Below, piece after piece: positions 16,580-25,326 of a stretch of 38,988 nucleotides of DNA (position 1 is the first letter of the stretch; each line of letters opens with the position of its first letter). The translations under genes and the position numbers were made by a program. The stretch lies in the NCBI GenBank assembly GCA_018401135.1, contig JAGYLL010000004.1:1-38988 (forward strand), in the 5' to 3' direction. The notes under the pieces are model-generated. The model was given only the letters and a program-made list of their open reading frames with translations, did no database searches and had not been told where the DNA came from. This DNA is from Candidatus Moraniibacteriota bacterium (GTDB taxonomy: Bacteria; Patescibacteriota; Minisyncoccia; Moranbacterales; GCA-2747515).

Positions 16580-17213
16580 ACAAAGAAAAAACGGAATCTT
16601 TATGTGCATTTGCTTTTTTATTTTTTAATAAATGTGAATGAGACTCGAACGGGGAGGAGGTTAGGGGAACGAAAGTTCTGTTTGAGGTTATTCCTCATAG
16701 CCCTATTTTTATACCCAAAATGCTGCATTCTTCTTCTCTTCGGGGAGAATAGAATTTATGCACACTCTCAAGAAGTGATACTTATCTTTGCCTCCAAATG
16801 CCACTGAGGGGAAAAAAGTCATCAAAGATTTCCGAGAAAGATTTGTAGTGAAAAAGTGCAATCACTGGACAAGAAGTACTTCTCTTTCTTTTGATTGTTT
16901 TTGAAACTTTATTATAATTCCAATATCGATTGATCTTCTTTTCTCATCAAAAGCCGTAGCTCTATTTTTTGGGTGCCCATTTTTATTTTTTCAAATGGTT
17001 CCGCTTTGGAGTCCCATGTTATGTATATAGTCATAGAATTATAGAGGAATAGTTAAATATAATTAAAAATTTTTTATATTTTTTGTAGCATATCTTTTGG
17101 ACTTTTTCAAATATTATTGCATTTTCTACAAAAGTCGTTTTTTGATATACTTTTCATTCCTTATCTTACAAAGGTCTTTAAAATATTTTTATTTAGTAAA
17201 ATTTTTTCTTTTG
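16580..17213. other. Non-coding stretch, no gene seen
   Basis: About 630 bases without a supported gene. A short segment near 16636-16655 resembles a tRNA T arm on the minus strand (GTTCGAGTCTC), but no cloverleaf could be built around it. The last 150 bases are strongly AT-rich and lead into the promoter of the next gene. Confidence 0.5.
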
Positions 17214-17222
17214 TGGTATACT
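17214..17222 (+). promoter_or_regulatory. Extended -10 promoter
   Basis: TTTTGTGGTATACT with TG at 17214-17215 and TATACT at 17217-17222, 40 bases before the ATG at 17262. Confidence 0.6.
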
Positions 17223-17261
17223 AATAAAGTATGCAAGAAGAAAATGCAAAAAATTTTTTTG

Positions 17262-18566
17262 ATGCGAAAAAGATATATTTCTATCTTTGCTTTATTATTC
17301 ATTCTTTTTGTTGTGGGAAATAATGTTTTTGCTCAAGAATCTTCAGAGGGTGAAGAGGATGACAGAAGAACAAAACGACTCTGTCGAAGAAGAAAAAGAA
17401 CGAGGAAGAAGAAAGAAAAAGCACAAGAAGAATATGAAACACAAGAAAACTCTAAAAACACAAGAAGAAAAACCTGAAGTGATCATAAAGAAGTTCTATC
17501 TATACATGAAAGCTCGGAGCAACTCTTTTCCTGAGATCTGTCAAACAGAAACCGTTATAGAAACAACAGAAGAAACTATAAAGAGAAAAAGGCGAATGAT
17601 CTTTTGGAGAGAATAGAAATTCAAAATATTTCTTAGGGGTCTTTCAAAATCTTTACATACAATCCCAAACTTTTTAACGGCTTTGGGGAAGAGGGTATGT
17701 TTTCCAAAATTGCTCAAGCAAAAGATCAATTCCATAACTATGCAAGAAAAATATACGAAATAATGGAGGAAATTGATGAAACGAAAAAAAAAGTGTCTGA
17801 AGAAAAGGGTGCTCTGGAAGGGTTAAAAAAAGAAAAAGAAGAGCTCCTTACTCTCAAAGAACAACAAGCCTCTTCTCTTAATCAAGAAAAACAATATCAG
17901 TCGCAAAAAGTAGTTGCTACAGAAGCAACGGTCGCTGAGCTTCAGACAAAGCTCGTAGAGCTTCAACAAGACATCTCTCTTCTTACAGGTAAATCGTATA
18001 CTGCTAAAAACATAAAAGAAGCTGTGGAGTATGCTAGTAAGCAAACAGGTGTTCCTAAGGGTGTTTTGTACGGATTTCTCAAAATGGAAACAAATCTTGG
18101 TGCAAATACAGGGCAATGTACTTATAAACAGGTAAAAAAAGATGCTATTAGTTTATGGTATGGAACAAGCTCTAAGTGGAAGGCTTCTCGAGATCTTTTG
18201 GAAAAACGAGAAAGTATTTTCTATGATATTGTGAAAGATCTTGGATATGAAAAAGATAGAAAAGTTTCTTGTACGCCTCGTTCGTATAGGGGGCAAGGAG
18301 GTGCTATGGGAGTAGCTCAATTTATGGCAGATGTGTGGAAAGGATATGAGTCTCAAATAATAACACAAACAGGACATAAAAATCCTGATCCGTGGAGCCT
18401 TACCGATGGCGTTATGGCTATGGCACTCAAACTTAAAAAGGCAGGAGTTACTTCAGATAGTGAGTCTGCTATTCGATCTGCTGCGAGAAGTTATTTAGGA
18501 ACAGATCACGCACCTTATTATCAAGGAATTATTTATTGGTCCAAAAATTATCAAAAGATATTTTAA
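17262..18566 (+). pseudogene. Exported coiled-coil lytic transglycosylase, disrupted
   Basis: The 5' part encodes a clear signal peptide (MRKRYISIFALLF...NNVFA|QE), and the start ATG at 17262 follows the promoter. After about 30 codons the frame becomes Arg/Lys-rich and stops at 17477. A +1 frame carries EEQNDSVEEEKER-type coiled coil to 17616. The first frame is again protein-like from about 17580 (KKANDLLERIEIQNIS), with a TAG at 17634. From 17697 it stays open for 289 codons: a PcsB-like coiled coil (to about residue 100) and an SLT/MltB-like domain (FLKMETNLGANTGQC, GGAMGVAQFMADVW, AMALKLKKAGV, SAARSYLG). The catalytic Glu would be in KMETN. So at least two indels and in-frame stops split signal peptide from enzyme, and export of the 289-residue part looks lost. 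Confidence 0.72.
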
Positions 18567-18720
18567 GTATTAAACACATTATCTAAAAGAGATAGTAACT
18601 AAAAATAGTTGATGATGTTGTTTATAAAAAATTTATAAGGTATTCTCAAAAAACTGATAGAATGTTTTTAGGAGAAAGTTTTCAGAGGAGTGCAAAAGAT
18701 AATACTATAAGAATAGAGGT

Positions 18721-19176
18721 ATGTATATTAAAGATATTATGACAAAAGATGTCATTGCTATTTCTCCCGAGACAATGATAACAGAGGTGGCTGATATTAT
18801 GACAAAGAATCGTTTTCATGGAGTTCCTGTCATTGAAAAAGGAGAGCTCGTTGGAATAGTTACGGAAACAGATTTTTATATTCGTGGAACAAATATTTCC
18901 CTTCCTTCGTTTGCTACTTTTTTAGAAGATATCGATACTCTAGAAGTTAAGGATTTTGAAAAAAGACGATTTCTCAAAAAAGTAATTCAAGCAAGGGCAA
19001 AAGATATAATGACTTCTTCATGCATTACGGTGCCTGAAACAATGAGCCTTTCTGATCTCCTTTCTTTTTATCAAAAAACCGAATATCATACACTTCCCGT
19101 TGTGAATGATCAAAATAAAATGGTGGGAATCGTAACGCGGTCAGATCTTATACATCTTCTTAGTGTTTCGAGTTAA
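18721..19176 (+). CDS. Tandem CBS-domain protein
   Basis: 151 residues made almost entirely of two CBS motifs. CBS1 is MYIKDIMTKDVIAISPETMITEVADIM to GVPVIEKGELVGIVTETDF (about 1-60). CBS2 is ARAKDIMTSSCITVPETMSLSDLL to HTLPVVNDQNKMVGIVTRSDLI (about 90-147). CBS pairs bind adenine nucleotides and act as energy or ionic sensors. As a stand-alone protein its target is unknown. TATAAG lies about 18 bases before the ATG with AGAGGT between. It ends 9 bases before the next gene, suggesting co-transcription. Confidence 0.88.
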   Translation: MYIKDIMTKDVIAISPETMITEVADIMTKNRFHGVPVIEKGELVGIVTETDFYIRGTNISLPSFATFLEDIDTLEVKDFEKRRFLKKVIQARAKDIMTSSCITVPETMSLSDLLSFYQKTEYHTLPVVNDQNKMVGIVTRSDLIHLLSVSS

Positions 19177-19185
19177 ATATATTCT

Positions 19186-20679
19186 ATGACTCCTTTAGGA
19201 AAAATTTTTCATAGATTACTTCATAAACCTCCTCTTCAAAAAGAAAAAACATCTCTTCGAGACATTGATAGGGGTGCTTTGGAGGCATATTCTTGGTGGA
19301 AAAATACCTATGTATATATTAGGAAAAATAGAATTCGAACATGGAAAGTTATTTTCATTTTAGCTTTTATTTCAGGGATGATATCAGCAACAATATGGTT
19401 GGTGCATATACGAATAGAAACTACTTCGGATGCTTTTTTTCAGGCGGATGTTCCTATGGAAGTTATAAAATACAAGGGATGCGTTGCTGACGGTGTTCTT
19501 TCTGGTTATGGTGGGAGAACAGAGGAAACTATTGCATTACTCGAACGATCAGATTGTGTATATTTGCATCGATCTGTTGAGACATGGCTCGCACATCCAA
19601 ACTTTACACTTGTTGAAAAAAATTTACAGAAATTTACTCGAAAAGACTTTATTTTTGGTATGTTTCTTGCTGAAGCTATTAATCCAACATTACAACCTTA
19701 TAAAGCTGATGGAAAAACATTTGATTTTTCTAAAATGTGTAAAGAGGGGAGTTATGGTTTTTGGGGACCAGATACGTGTAAAGCAGACTTCTCTCGCTTG
19801 GAATACCGAAGGTATTTAGAACATATTACGCAAAAGGCTATAGATATAGGAATACAAGGATTTCTTTTTGGTCAAATTATGCTTCAAGACGGGAATATTT
19901 CCAGTAGCTCTTATGCGTATGAAATTGTTGCTTCTATGAGAGATTATGCGAAGAAAAAAGGAAAAAAAATTATTATTGGAGCACAAACGAATGTTATCGC
20001 AGATCCATCGTATCTTCATCTTTTTGACTATATTGAAGGTGGTGTGGGAATAAATGAGCAAGGGAATATTGAAGAAGATATTTGTTTTTCTCGGTGGTGG
20101 GATCCTGAAAAAGGGGGTTGGTGCTGGGCACTTTTATGGCATGAAAAATACGCTTCACAAGCAAAAAACGTTATTTTGCATCTAGATTGGCGAGGAGATC
20201 CTTCTGATGATATGAGTATATTTGCGAGAATGGATCAAGATTTGAGAGCAAAAACACTCAAAAATCTCTATGGTTTTTTTCGAGAAAAAGATATGGGATT
20301 TTTTTTACCGATGCTTGCTGTGGTTGCAAAAGATAATAATGGTGGATGTTATGGTCCACAAGAAGACTTTTACTCACCTAATAATATATTTGGCTGTAGA
20401 GACGAATCAATTATTCATGAAATACTTACGTATAGAGATTTTTTTTACGAAAGCCCTCTCAAACAAAAACCTCTTTTTAATGAAGCATCTTTTATTTCCC
20501 AAATTGTTCCCCAAGAAATGATAGCAGGACAAAAATATACCATTTCCATTTCTTTGCAGAATTCAGGAACAACAATATGGGAGGACGATCAAAACAGACT
20601 TGGTTCTAAAGTCCTCAGGACAATGATATATGGGGAGAATCGTACAATCTACGGAGAAAGTTTTTCTACAGTGAAATAA
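19186..20679 (+). CDS. Membrane-anchored barrel-like protein with C-terminal Ig domain
   Basis: 497 residues. A cytoplasmic N-terminus (about 1-60) is followed by one transmembrane segment (about 63-82, VIFILAFISGMISATIWLV) and a large extracellular alpha/beta region. KKIIIGAQTNV, FDYIEGGVGIN, NVILHLDWRGD and MGFFLPMLAVVAKDNNGGC resemble strands of a TIM-barrel glycoside-hydrolase-like fold with acidic residues at strand ends. From about residue 440 an NBR1/FW-type Ig domain starts (VPQEMIAGQKYTISISLQ NSGTTIW) but is cut by a stop at 20677-20679; its remainder continues in other frames to about 20823. Catalytic function not identified. Follows the CBS gene by 9 bases. Confidence 0.65.
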   Translation: MTPLGKIFHRLLHKPPLQKEKTSLRDIDRGALEAYSWWKNTYVYIRKNRIRTWKVIFILAFISGMISATIWLVHIRIETTSDAFFQADVPMEVIKYKGCVADGVLSGYGGRTEETIALLERSDCVYLHRSVETWLAHPNFTLVEKNLQKFTRKDFIFGMFLAEAINPTLQPYKADGKTFDFSKMCKEGSYGFWGPDTCKADFSRLEYRRYLEHITQKAIDIGIQGFLFGQIMLQDGNISSSSYAYEIVASMRDYAKKKGKKIIIGAQTNVIADPSYLHLFDYIEGGVGINEQGNIEEDICFSRWWDPEKGGWCWALLWHEKYASQAKNVILHLDWRGDPSDDMSIFARMDQDLRAKTLKNLYGFFREKDMGFFLPMLAVVAKDNNGGCYGPQEDFYSPNNIFGCRDESIIHEILTYRDFFYESPLKQKPLFNEASFISQIVPQEMIAGQKYTISISLQNSGTTIWEDDQNRLGSKVLRTMIYGENRTIYGESFSTVK

Positions 20680-20823
20680 AACATTTTGTATTTACTGTAA
20701 CAGCTCGAAGAAAATGGAGAATATACCTTTCAATGGAGAATGGTGCAAGAAAGGAAATAAAGAATGGTTTGAAGGCCAATTTTTACGACTAAAACTCCTG
20801 TTCATGTGATAAAACTGGATTAG
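20680..20823 (+). pseudogene. Frameshifted tail of the Ig domain
   Basis: After the stop, shifted frames read HFVFTVTA, then ENGEYTFQWRMVQERK, then KEWFEGQF, then TTKTPVHVIKLD and a stop. In order these are the rest of an NBR1-like Ig domain (FTVTAP..GEY.FQWRMVQE..EWFG). Three or more indels in 140 bases show relaxed constraint on the C-terminus. Confidence 0.7.
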
Positions 20824-20923
20824 AATTTTATTTTGTTGCCTATTGAATTTATTGTGGAGAAAGCTAAGGAGGGTTTTAAATTTTAATAAAAATATCTATT
20901 AATGGGATGTGCACCTGAAATAG

Positions 20924-21096
20924 TATCATCACAGTAATGAAAATTATCTTTTGTGTTGAGATCTAAAATAGTATGACGAAATGATTTTTTAGATAAACAC
21001 TTCACTACTATATAAAAAGACTCCTCCTCAAAGAAACCATATCTATAAAAAAAGTATCTTGAAAAAGTATATGCAGGGATTAATAAACGAAAAAAG
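20924..21096. repeat. Dispersed repeat A, copy 1 (about 173 bp)
   Basis: About 90% identical, without indels, to 38684-38856. On the minus strand both copies keep an open frame with a shared core of about 49 residues (YTFSRYFFY...FHYCD). Differences change residues as often as not, so coding status is undecided. No known family recognised. Confidence 0.8.
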
Positions 21097-21103
21097 ACAT
21101 ACT

Positions 21104-21297
21104 TATGCATATCTTTTTACGATGTACTAGGGGAAATAGAATACAATACCCATAGACACCATAGACACCATAGACACCATGGTATGAGAAGAGGATGATA
21201 CCAAAACAAAAAATTGCGTCAACGCTATTGCATTCACTCAGCATTACTAACTACATACAACAATCATCATAAGGGTTATGTAAGAGAGCGATATTTG
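21104..21297. repeat. Dispersed repeat B, copy 1 (about 194 bp)
   Basis: Closely similar to 26391-26574. Shared blocks include TATGCATATCTTTTTACGAT, GTCAACGCTATTGCATTCAC and AGGGTTATGTAAGAGAGCGA. It lies directly before the T-box leader of ileS; the other copy lies directly before the promoter of the Fur-family gene. No protein or known RNA is recognised. Confidence 0.8.
21151..21177. repeat. Three tandem 9-bp units CATAGACAC
   Basis: CATAGACAC occurs three times in a row inside repeat B copy 1; copy 2 has a single unit followed by diverged sequence, so the array expanded or contracted after duplication. Confidence 0.85.
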
Positions 21298-21536
21298 CAT
21301 AAATGTTTTGTTTGCGATAGTATAGAAATACAAAAAATAAAGGCTATGAAAGAGTTATCCCTCTGGAGCTGAAGGAAGAAATACAAAATGTTTTTGTAGA
21401 GTAGAACCTTTCGGATCGCTTCGTAAAAGCGAAAAAAGAAGAGCATTACGTTTGAGAGAATATCTCTCCCGCAATGCTGAATTAAGGTGGTACCACGGCA
21501 CATGTCGTCCTTATGGATGGGGTGTTTTTTATTTTT
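21298..21536 (+). promoter_or_regulatory. T-box riboswitch controlling ileS
   Basis: The T-box core TTAAGGTGGTACCACGG (21482-21498) matches the family consensus AGGGTGGNACCGCG. Antiterminator: AAGG (21484-21487) pairs with CCTT (21509-21512) and ACG (21495-21497) with CGT (21506-21508). The bulge contains TGGT (21488-21491), which fits tRNA 3'-ACC-A73; A73 is the tRNA-Ile discriminator. Terminator alternative: TCGTCC (21505-21510) with GGATGG (21515-21520), then T6AT5 (21525-21536). A stem III candidate is AGCATT (21442-21447) with AATGCT (21473-21478) around a GAGAGA/TCTCTC hairpin. Stem I probably lies between about 21300 and 21395; the specifier codon could not be assigned with confidence. 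Uncharged tRNA-Ile would favour readthrough. Confidence 0.85.
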
Positions 21537-21550
21537 AGAGCCTTTAATAT

Positions 21551-24500
21551 ATGAAATACTTTCAATGCGTGGATACGAAAAAAACCGTCGATGAGCGAGA
21601 ACGAGAAATTCTTGATTTTTGGGAAAAAGAAAAAATATTCCAAAAATCTCTTATTCTTCGTGAGGATTCGCCTCGATATTCTTTTTTTGACGGACCTCCT
21701 TTTGCTACAGGAACGCCTCATTATGGACATTTAGTGCAAAGCATACTCAAAGATGTTGTTCCTCGATATTGGACTATGCGGGGGAAATATGTAGAGCGTC
21801 AGTGGGGTTGGGATTGTCATGGGCTTCCTATTGAAAATATCGTGGAAAAAGAAATGGGATCAAAAAGTAAAAAGGATATTGAAGCTCTTGGTATTGAAAA
21901 ATTCAATGAACATTGTCGCTCTAACGTATTAAGTTATGTCGAGGAATGGAAAAAAGTTATTTCTCGATGTGGTCGATGGGCTGATATGGATAATGCCTAT
22001 CGAACTATGGATCCAGAATATATGGAAAGTGTATGGTGGGTTTTTGGCGAACTTTGGAAAAAAGGCTTGATTTATGAAGGATACCGATCTTTACATATCT
22101 GTCCACGATGTGAAACAACTCTCTCACAATCAGAAGTAGCAGAAGGATATAAAGATATAAAAGATATTTCGGTTGTTGTAAGGTTTGAACTTGAAGACGA
22201 GTCAAAAACGTTTATTCTTGCGTGGACGACGACACCATGGACGCTTTTGGGAAATGTTGCCTTGGCGGTAGGAAAAGATATAACTTATAGCGTGGTAGGT
22301 ATTGAAGGAGAAGAAGAAAAATATATTGTTGCCGATGATAGAATAGAAAGTATTTTCGGGGATAAAAAATATACAAAAGAAAAAACTTTGCAAGGTTGTG
22401 ATCTTATTGGGAAATCTTATAAACCTTTATTTACTTTTGCTAGAGAGAATAAAAAAATCGAAAATCGTGAAAATAGTTGGAAAATATATGGAGCAGATTT
22501 TGTTACGACAGAAGAAGGGACAGGCGTTGTACATATTGCTCCTGCGTATGGATCAGATGATATGGCACTAGGAAAAGAACATACACTTTCTTTTGTTCAA
22601 CATGTGGGAATTGATGGAATAATTGCAGAGGGGTATGGAAATTTTTCAAAAAAAGATGTTCGGCCACGAGCAAAAAATAAACCAGAAGAAATACGTGAAA
22701 TTGATATTGAAATTCTCAAAGTGCTTAAAGAAAATAAGGGATATTTTTCGCACAAAAAATATGAACATAGTTATCCGCATTGTTGGCGATGCGATACAGC
22801 ACTTCTTAATTATGCGACAACAAGTTGGTTTGTTGCCGTAGAAAAAATAAAAAAAGAACTTCTTAGAACGGCTCAGAACATTCACTGGGTTCCAGAGCAT
22901 ATAAAAGAAGGCCGTTTTGGAAATTGGCTTTCTGGCGCACGAGATTGGTCTGTTTCCCGGCAACGATTTTGGGCAAGTGCTCTTCCCGTGTGGAAATGTG
23001 AGAAATGTACGAATATTCGTGTAGTTTCTTCGGTTATGGATATTTCCCAAGAATTAGGGGGGGTAAATCGTTTGTATCTTGTGCGACATGGAGAGGCGAA
23101 AAATAATACGCAAAACTTTTTGGATTCGACGGGAAATCCAGAGAATCATCTAACGGAAAATGGTAAGCAACAAGTAATGCTTTTGACACAAAAACTTTTC
23201 AACAAAACGATTGATGGTATTTTTACCTCACCCCTTCTTCGTACAAAAGAAACGGCAACTCTTTTGGCAGAAAAATTAGGAGGAGAGATTATAGAAGATG
23301 ATCGTCTTCGTGAAATTGGACACGGGTCGCTTGAGGGAAAATCAGCAGATACTTTGCGGACACCCTATCCAACGATATTTGATCAGAAAGGAGTGGGTCT
23401 CCCAGATGGAGTGGAGACTATTGATGCGCTTGAAATGCGTGTAAAAGATTTTCTTAAAGATATCAATACGAAATATCGCAATAAAACATTTATCATTGTT
23501 TCTCATGCTGACCCAATTACTATTTTTCATGGTCTTTCTCAGGGACTTTCGAGAGAGGAGATGAAACAAGGATGGTATCCAAAAAATGCAGAGATTAAAT
23601 CAATTTTTTCTAAGAAGATAGATCTTCATCGTCCCTATATTGATGAGGTTATACTTTCTTGTGATTGTGGTGGAGTAATGCATAGAGTTCCTGATGTTTT
23701 GGATACGTGGTTTGATAGTGGATCTATGCCGTATGCACAAATGCATTATCCTTTTGAAAATGAAGAAAAATTCAAAAAAAGTTTCCCTGCTGATTTTATT
23801 GGGGAGATGGTAGAACAAAGTAGGGCGTGGTTTTATTATCTCCACGTTCTTTCTACTGGTGTAATTGGATCACATGCCTTTAAGAATGTTGTTGCAAGTG
23901 GTGTAGTTCTTGCTGAAGACGGAAAGAAAATGTCCAAAAAACTCAAAAATTATCCTGATCCTAGTACGGTTTTGGAAAAGTATGGAGCTGATGTTTTACG
24001 TTTGTATCTCCTTAGTTCTCCTGTGGTTACGGCAGAAAATATTAATTTTAGTGAGAAAGAAATGGGAGAGCTTTCACGAGGACTATTTCGTATGCTTTGG
24101 AATACATATTCGTTTTTTATTATGTATGCTGATATAGACGGATGGATACCATCTTTGAAAAAAAATGATAAGGAGGAAGAAAAGAAACATATATTGGATC
24201 GCTGGATACTTTCTGAATTCCGTAAGACAGTTCATTGTGTAAATATAGCGATGGAAGCGTATGAGCTTTCCAAAGCCGTTCGATACTTCTCTCCCTTTGT
24301 AGATGATCTTTCAAATTGGTATATACGAAGAAGTCGTAAGCGTTTTTGGAAAAGTGAAAATGATAGTGATAAAAATGAGGCATATGCGACATTATATTAT
24401 ATTTTACGAGAATTTTCTAAACTCTTAGCACCTTTCGCTCCTTTTGTAGCAGAAGAAATGTATAGAAATCTTATGGGAAATTTTTCTTCTCCGGGGGCAA

Positions 24501-25105
24501 AGGAAAAGGGAGAGCTATCCGTACATCTTACAGACTATCCACAAGGAGAAATGGAGAAAAATAAAGAAGATGAGATGAGTATGCAAATGAAAAAAACTCG
24601 TGCTATTGTTAATCTTGGCCTTCAACTACGTGCCAAAGAAAAAATAAAAGTCCGACAACCCCTCTCAATTTTATATGTTATGTGCGAACCTCGTTTGCAA
24701 AAAGAATATACCGATATGATAGTGGAAGAATTAAATGTAAAAGAAGTAAAGTTTATTTCAAAAGAGAATGTATCTGAGAATAAGGAGAATATCGTTTGGT
24801 CAGAGATACAAGATTTGAAAGTAGGACTTTCTTTGGAGATAACTCCTGAGCTTCTTTTAGAAGGACAAGCAAGAGAAATTGTTCGTATTATTCAGGAAAT
24901 GCGAAAAAAGGCTGGGTATGCTATAGATGACCGTATTTGTCTGGGTTATGTCGGAAAAGAGGATGTCTTTGAAGCATTTGGTGAGGAGGTTATTGCATAT
25001 GAGACATTGTGTAAAAGTGTACGTAATGCAGTTCTTGAAAAATATGATATACTTGAAGAAGTGCTTATAGATGGAGAAAGAATGAAAATTTCTCTGTATA
25101 AATAA
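21551..25105 (+). CDS. ileS: Isoleucyl-tRNA synthetase with inserted histidine-phosphatase domain
   Basis: 1184 residues, longer than the usual about 930-1050. Class I signatures: PPFATGTPHYGH (HIGH-type, near residue 56) and KMSKK (793-797). The CP1 editing region shows LAWTTTPWTLLGN and the GTGVVHIAPAYGSDD segment; RDWSVSRQRFWASALPVW follows. Between CEKC and the DLHRPYIDEV block (691 onward) lies an extra domain of about 180 residues (about 508-685). It is a histidine phosphatase: LYLVRHGEAKNN (R512 H513 G514), SPLLRTKETA, LREIGHGSLEGKS and VSHADP (H652). All catalytic residues of that superfamily are present. The anticodon-binding region follows normally. Governed by the T-box upstream; a 51-residue Cys-rich ORF starts 9 bases downstream. 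The domain's substrate is unknown; such fusions may occur in other CPR IleRS. Confidence 0.95.
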   Translation: MKYFQCVDTKKTVDEREREILDFWEKEKIFQKSLILREDSPRYSFFDGPPFATGTPHYGHLVQSILKDVVPRYWTMRGKYVERQWGWDCHGLPIENIVEKEMGSKSKKDIEALGIEKFNEHCRSNVLSYVEEWKKVISRCGRWADMDNAYRTMDPEYMESVWWVFGELWKKGLIYEGYRSLHICPRCETTLSQSEVAEGYKDIKDISVVVRFELEDESKTFILAWTTTPWTLLGNVALAVGKDITYSVVGIEGEEEKYIVADDRIESIFGDKKYTKEKTLQGCDLIGKSYKPLFTFARENKKIENRENSWKIYGADFVTTEEGTGVVHIAPAYGSDDMALGKEHTLSFVQHVGIDGIIAEGYGNFSKKDVRPRAKNKPEEIREIDIEILKVLKENKGYFSHKKYEHSYPHCWRCDTALLNYATTSWFVAVEKIKKELLRTAQNIHWVPEHIKEGRFGNWLSGARDWSVSRQRFWASALPVWKCEKCTNIRVVSSVMDISQELGGVNRLYLVRHGEAKNNTQNFLDSTGNPENHLTENGKQQVMLLTQKLFNKTIDGIFTSPLLRTKETATLLAEKLGGEIIEDDRLREIGHGSLEGKSADTLRTPYPTIFDQKGVGLPDGVETIDALEMRVKDFLKDINTKYRNKTFIIVSHADPITIFHGLSQGLSREEMKQGWYPKNAEIKSIFSKKIDLHRPYIDEVILSCDCGGVMHRVPDVLDTWFDSGSMPYAQMHYPFENEEKFKKSFPADFIGEMVEQSRAWFYYLHVLSTGVIGSHAFKNVVASGVVLAEDGKKMSKKLKNYPDPSTVLEKYGADVLRLYLLSSPVVTAENINFSEKEMGELSRGLFRMLWNTYSFFIMYADIDGWIPSLKKNDKEEEKKHILDRWILSEFRKTVHCVNIAMEAYELSKAVRYFSPFVDDLSNWYIRRSRKRFWKSENDSDKNEAYATLYYILREFSKLLAPFAPFVAEEMYRNLMGNFSSPGAKEKGELSVHLTDYPQGEMEKNKEDEMSMQMKKTRAIVNLGLQLRAKEKIKVRQPLSILYVMCEPRLQKEYTDMIVEELNVKEVKFISKENVSENKENIVWSEIQDLKVGLSLEITPELLLEGQAREIVRIIQEMRKKAGYAIDDRICLGYVGKEDVFEAFGEEVIAYETLCKSVRNAVLEKYDILEEVLIDGERMKISLYK

Positions 25106-25114
25106 TTAAGGTGT

Positions 25115-25270
25115 ATGCGTATGGATGAAGAAAAAAAAGAGGAGAACAAAGAAGAAAAAAATAAAGAAGCTGCTGGGTGTGATTGTCAAGAAGGGGGAGA
25201 GGATTGTTGTCGTGAAAAACAGGATTCTCAAGAAGATGGATGTTGTGGAGGCGGTTGTTGCGGAGTATAA
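25115..25270 (+). CDS. 51-residue Cys-rich small protein
   Basis: Starts 9 bases after ileS at ATG 25115 (an alternative in-frame ATG is at 25121). The first 20 residues are Glu/Lys-rich (EEKKEENKEEKNKE). The second half carries eight cysteines in pairs: GCDC, DCC, GCCGGGCCGV at the C-terminus. The CC-GGG-CC tail suggests metal binding or a redox role; no known family is recognised. The position implies co-transcription with ileS, and a terminator follows 10 bases after the stop. It could be a translated artefact, but the non-random Cys pattern and tight spacing favour a real gene. Confidence 0.7.
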   Translation: MRMDEEKKEENKEEKNKEAAGCDCQEGGEDCCREKQDSQEDGCCGGGCCGV

Positions 25271-25280
25271 AAAGGAATGA

Positions 25281-25316
25281 AAAAAGCGCCGTTTCGATAT
25301 TTGACAGGCGCTTTTT
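25281..25316. terminator. Bidirectional terminator
   Basis: AAAAAGCGCC (25281-25290) and GGCGCTTTTT (25307-25316) with a 16-base loop. It has A/T runs on both sides, so it can end both the ileS transcript and the minus-strand gene at 25327-25494. Confidence 0.85.
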
Positions 25317-25326
25317 CCTTCTCTTT

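Noticed and set aside
16636-16660. Possible second tRNA on the minus strand (GTTCGAGTCTC)
   Set aside because: Only a T-arm-like segment; no acceptor, D or anticodon arm could be paired around it.
17262-17700. Stop-codon recoding as an explanation for the broken transglycosylase
   Set aside because: TGA and TAG end other intact genes here normally, and the break also needs frame changes, so indels are the simpler explanation.
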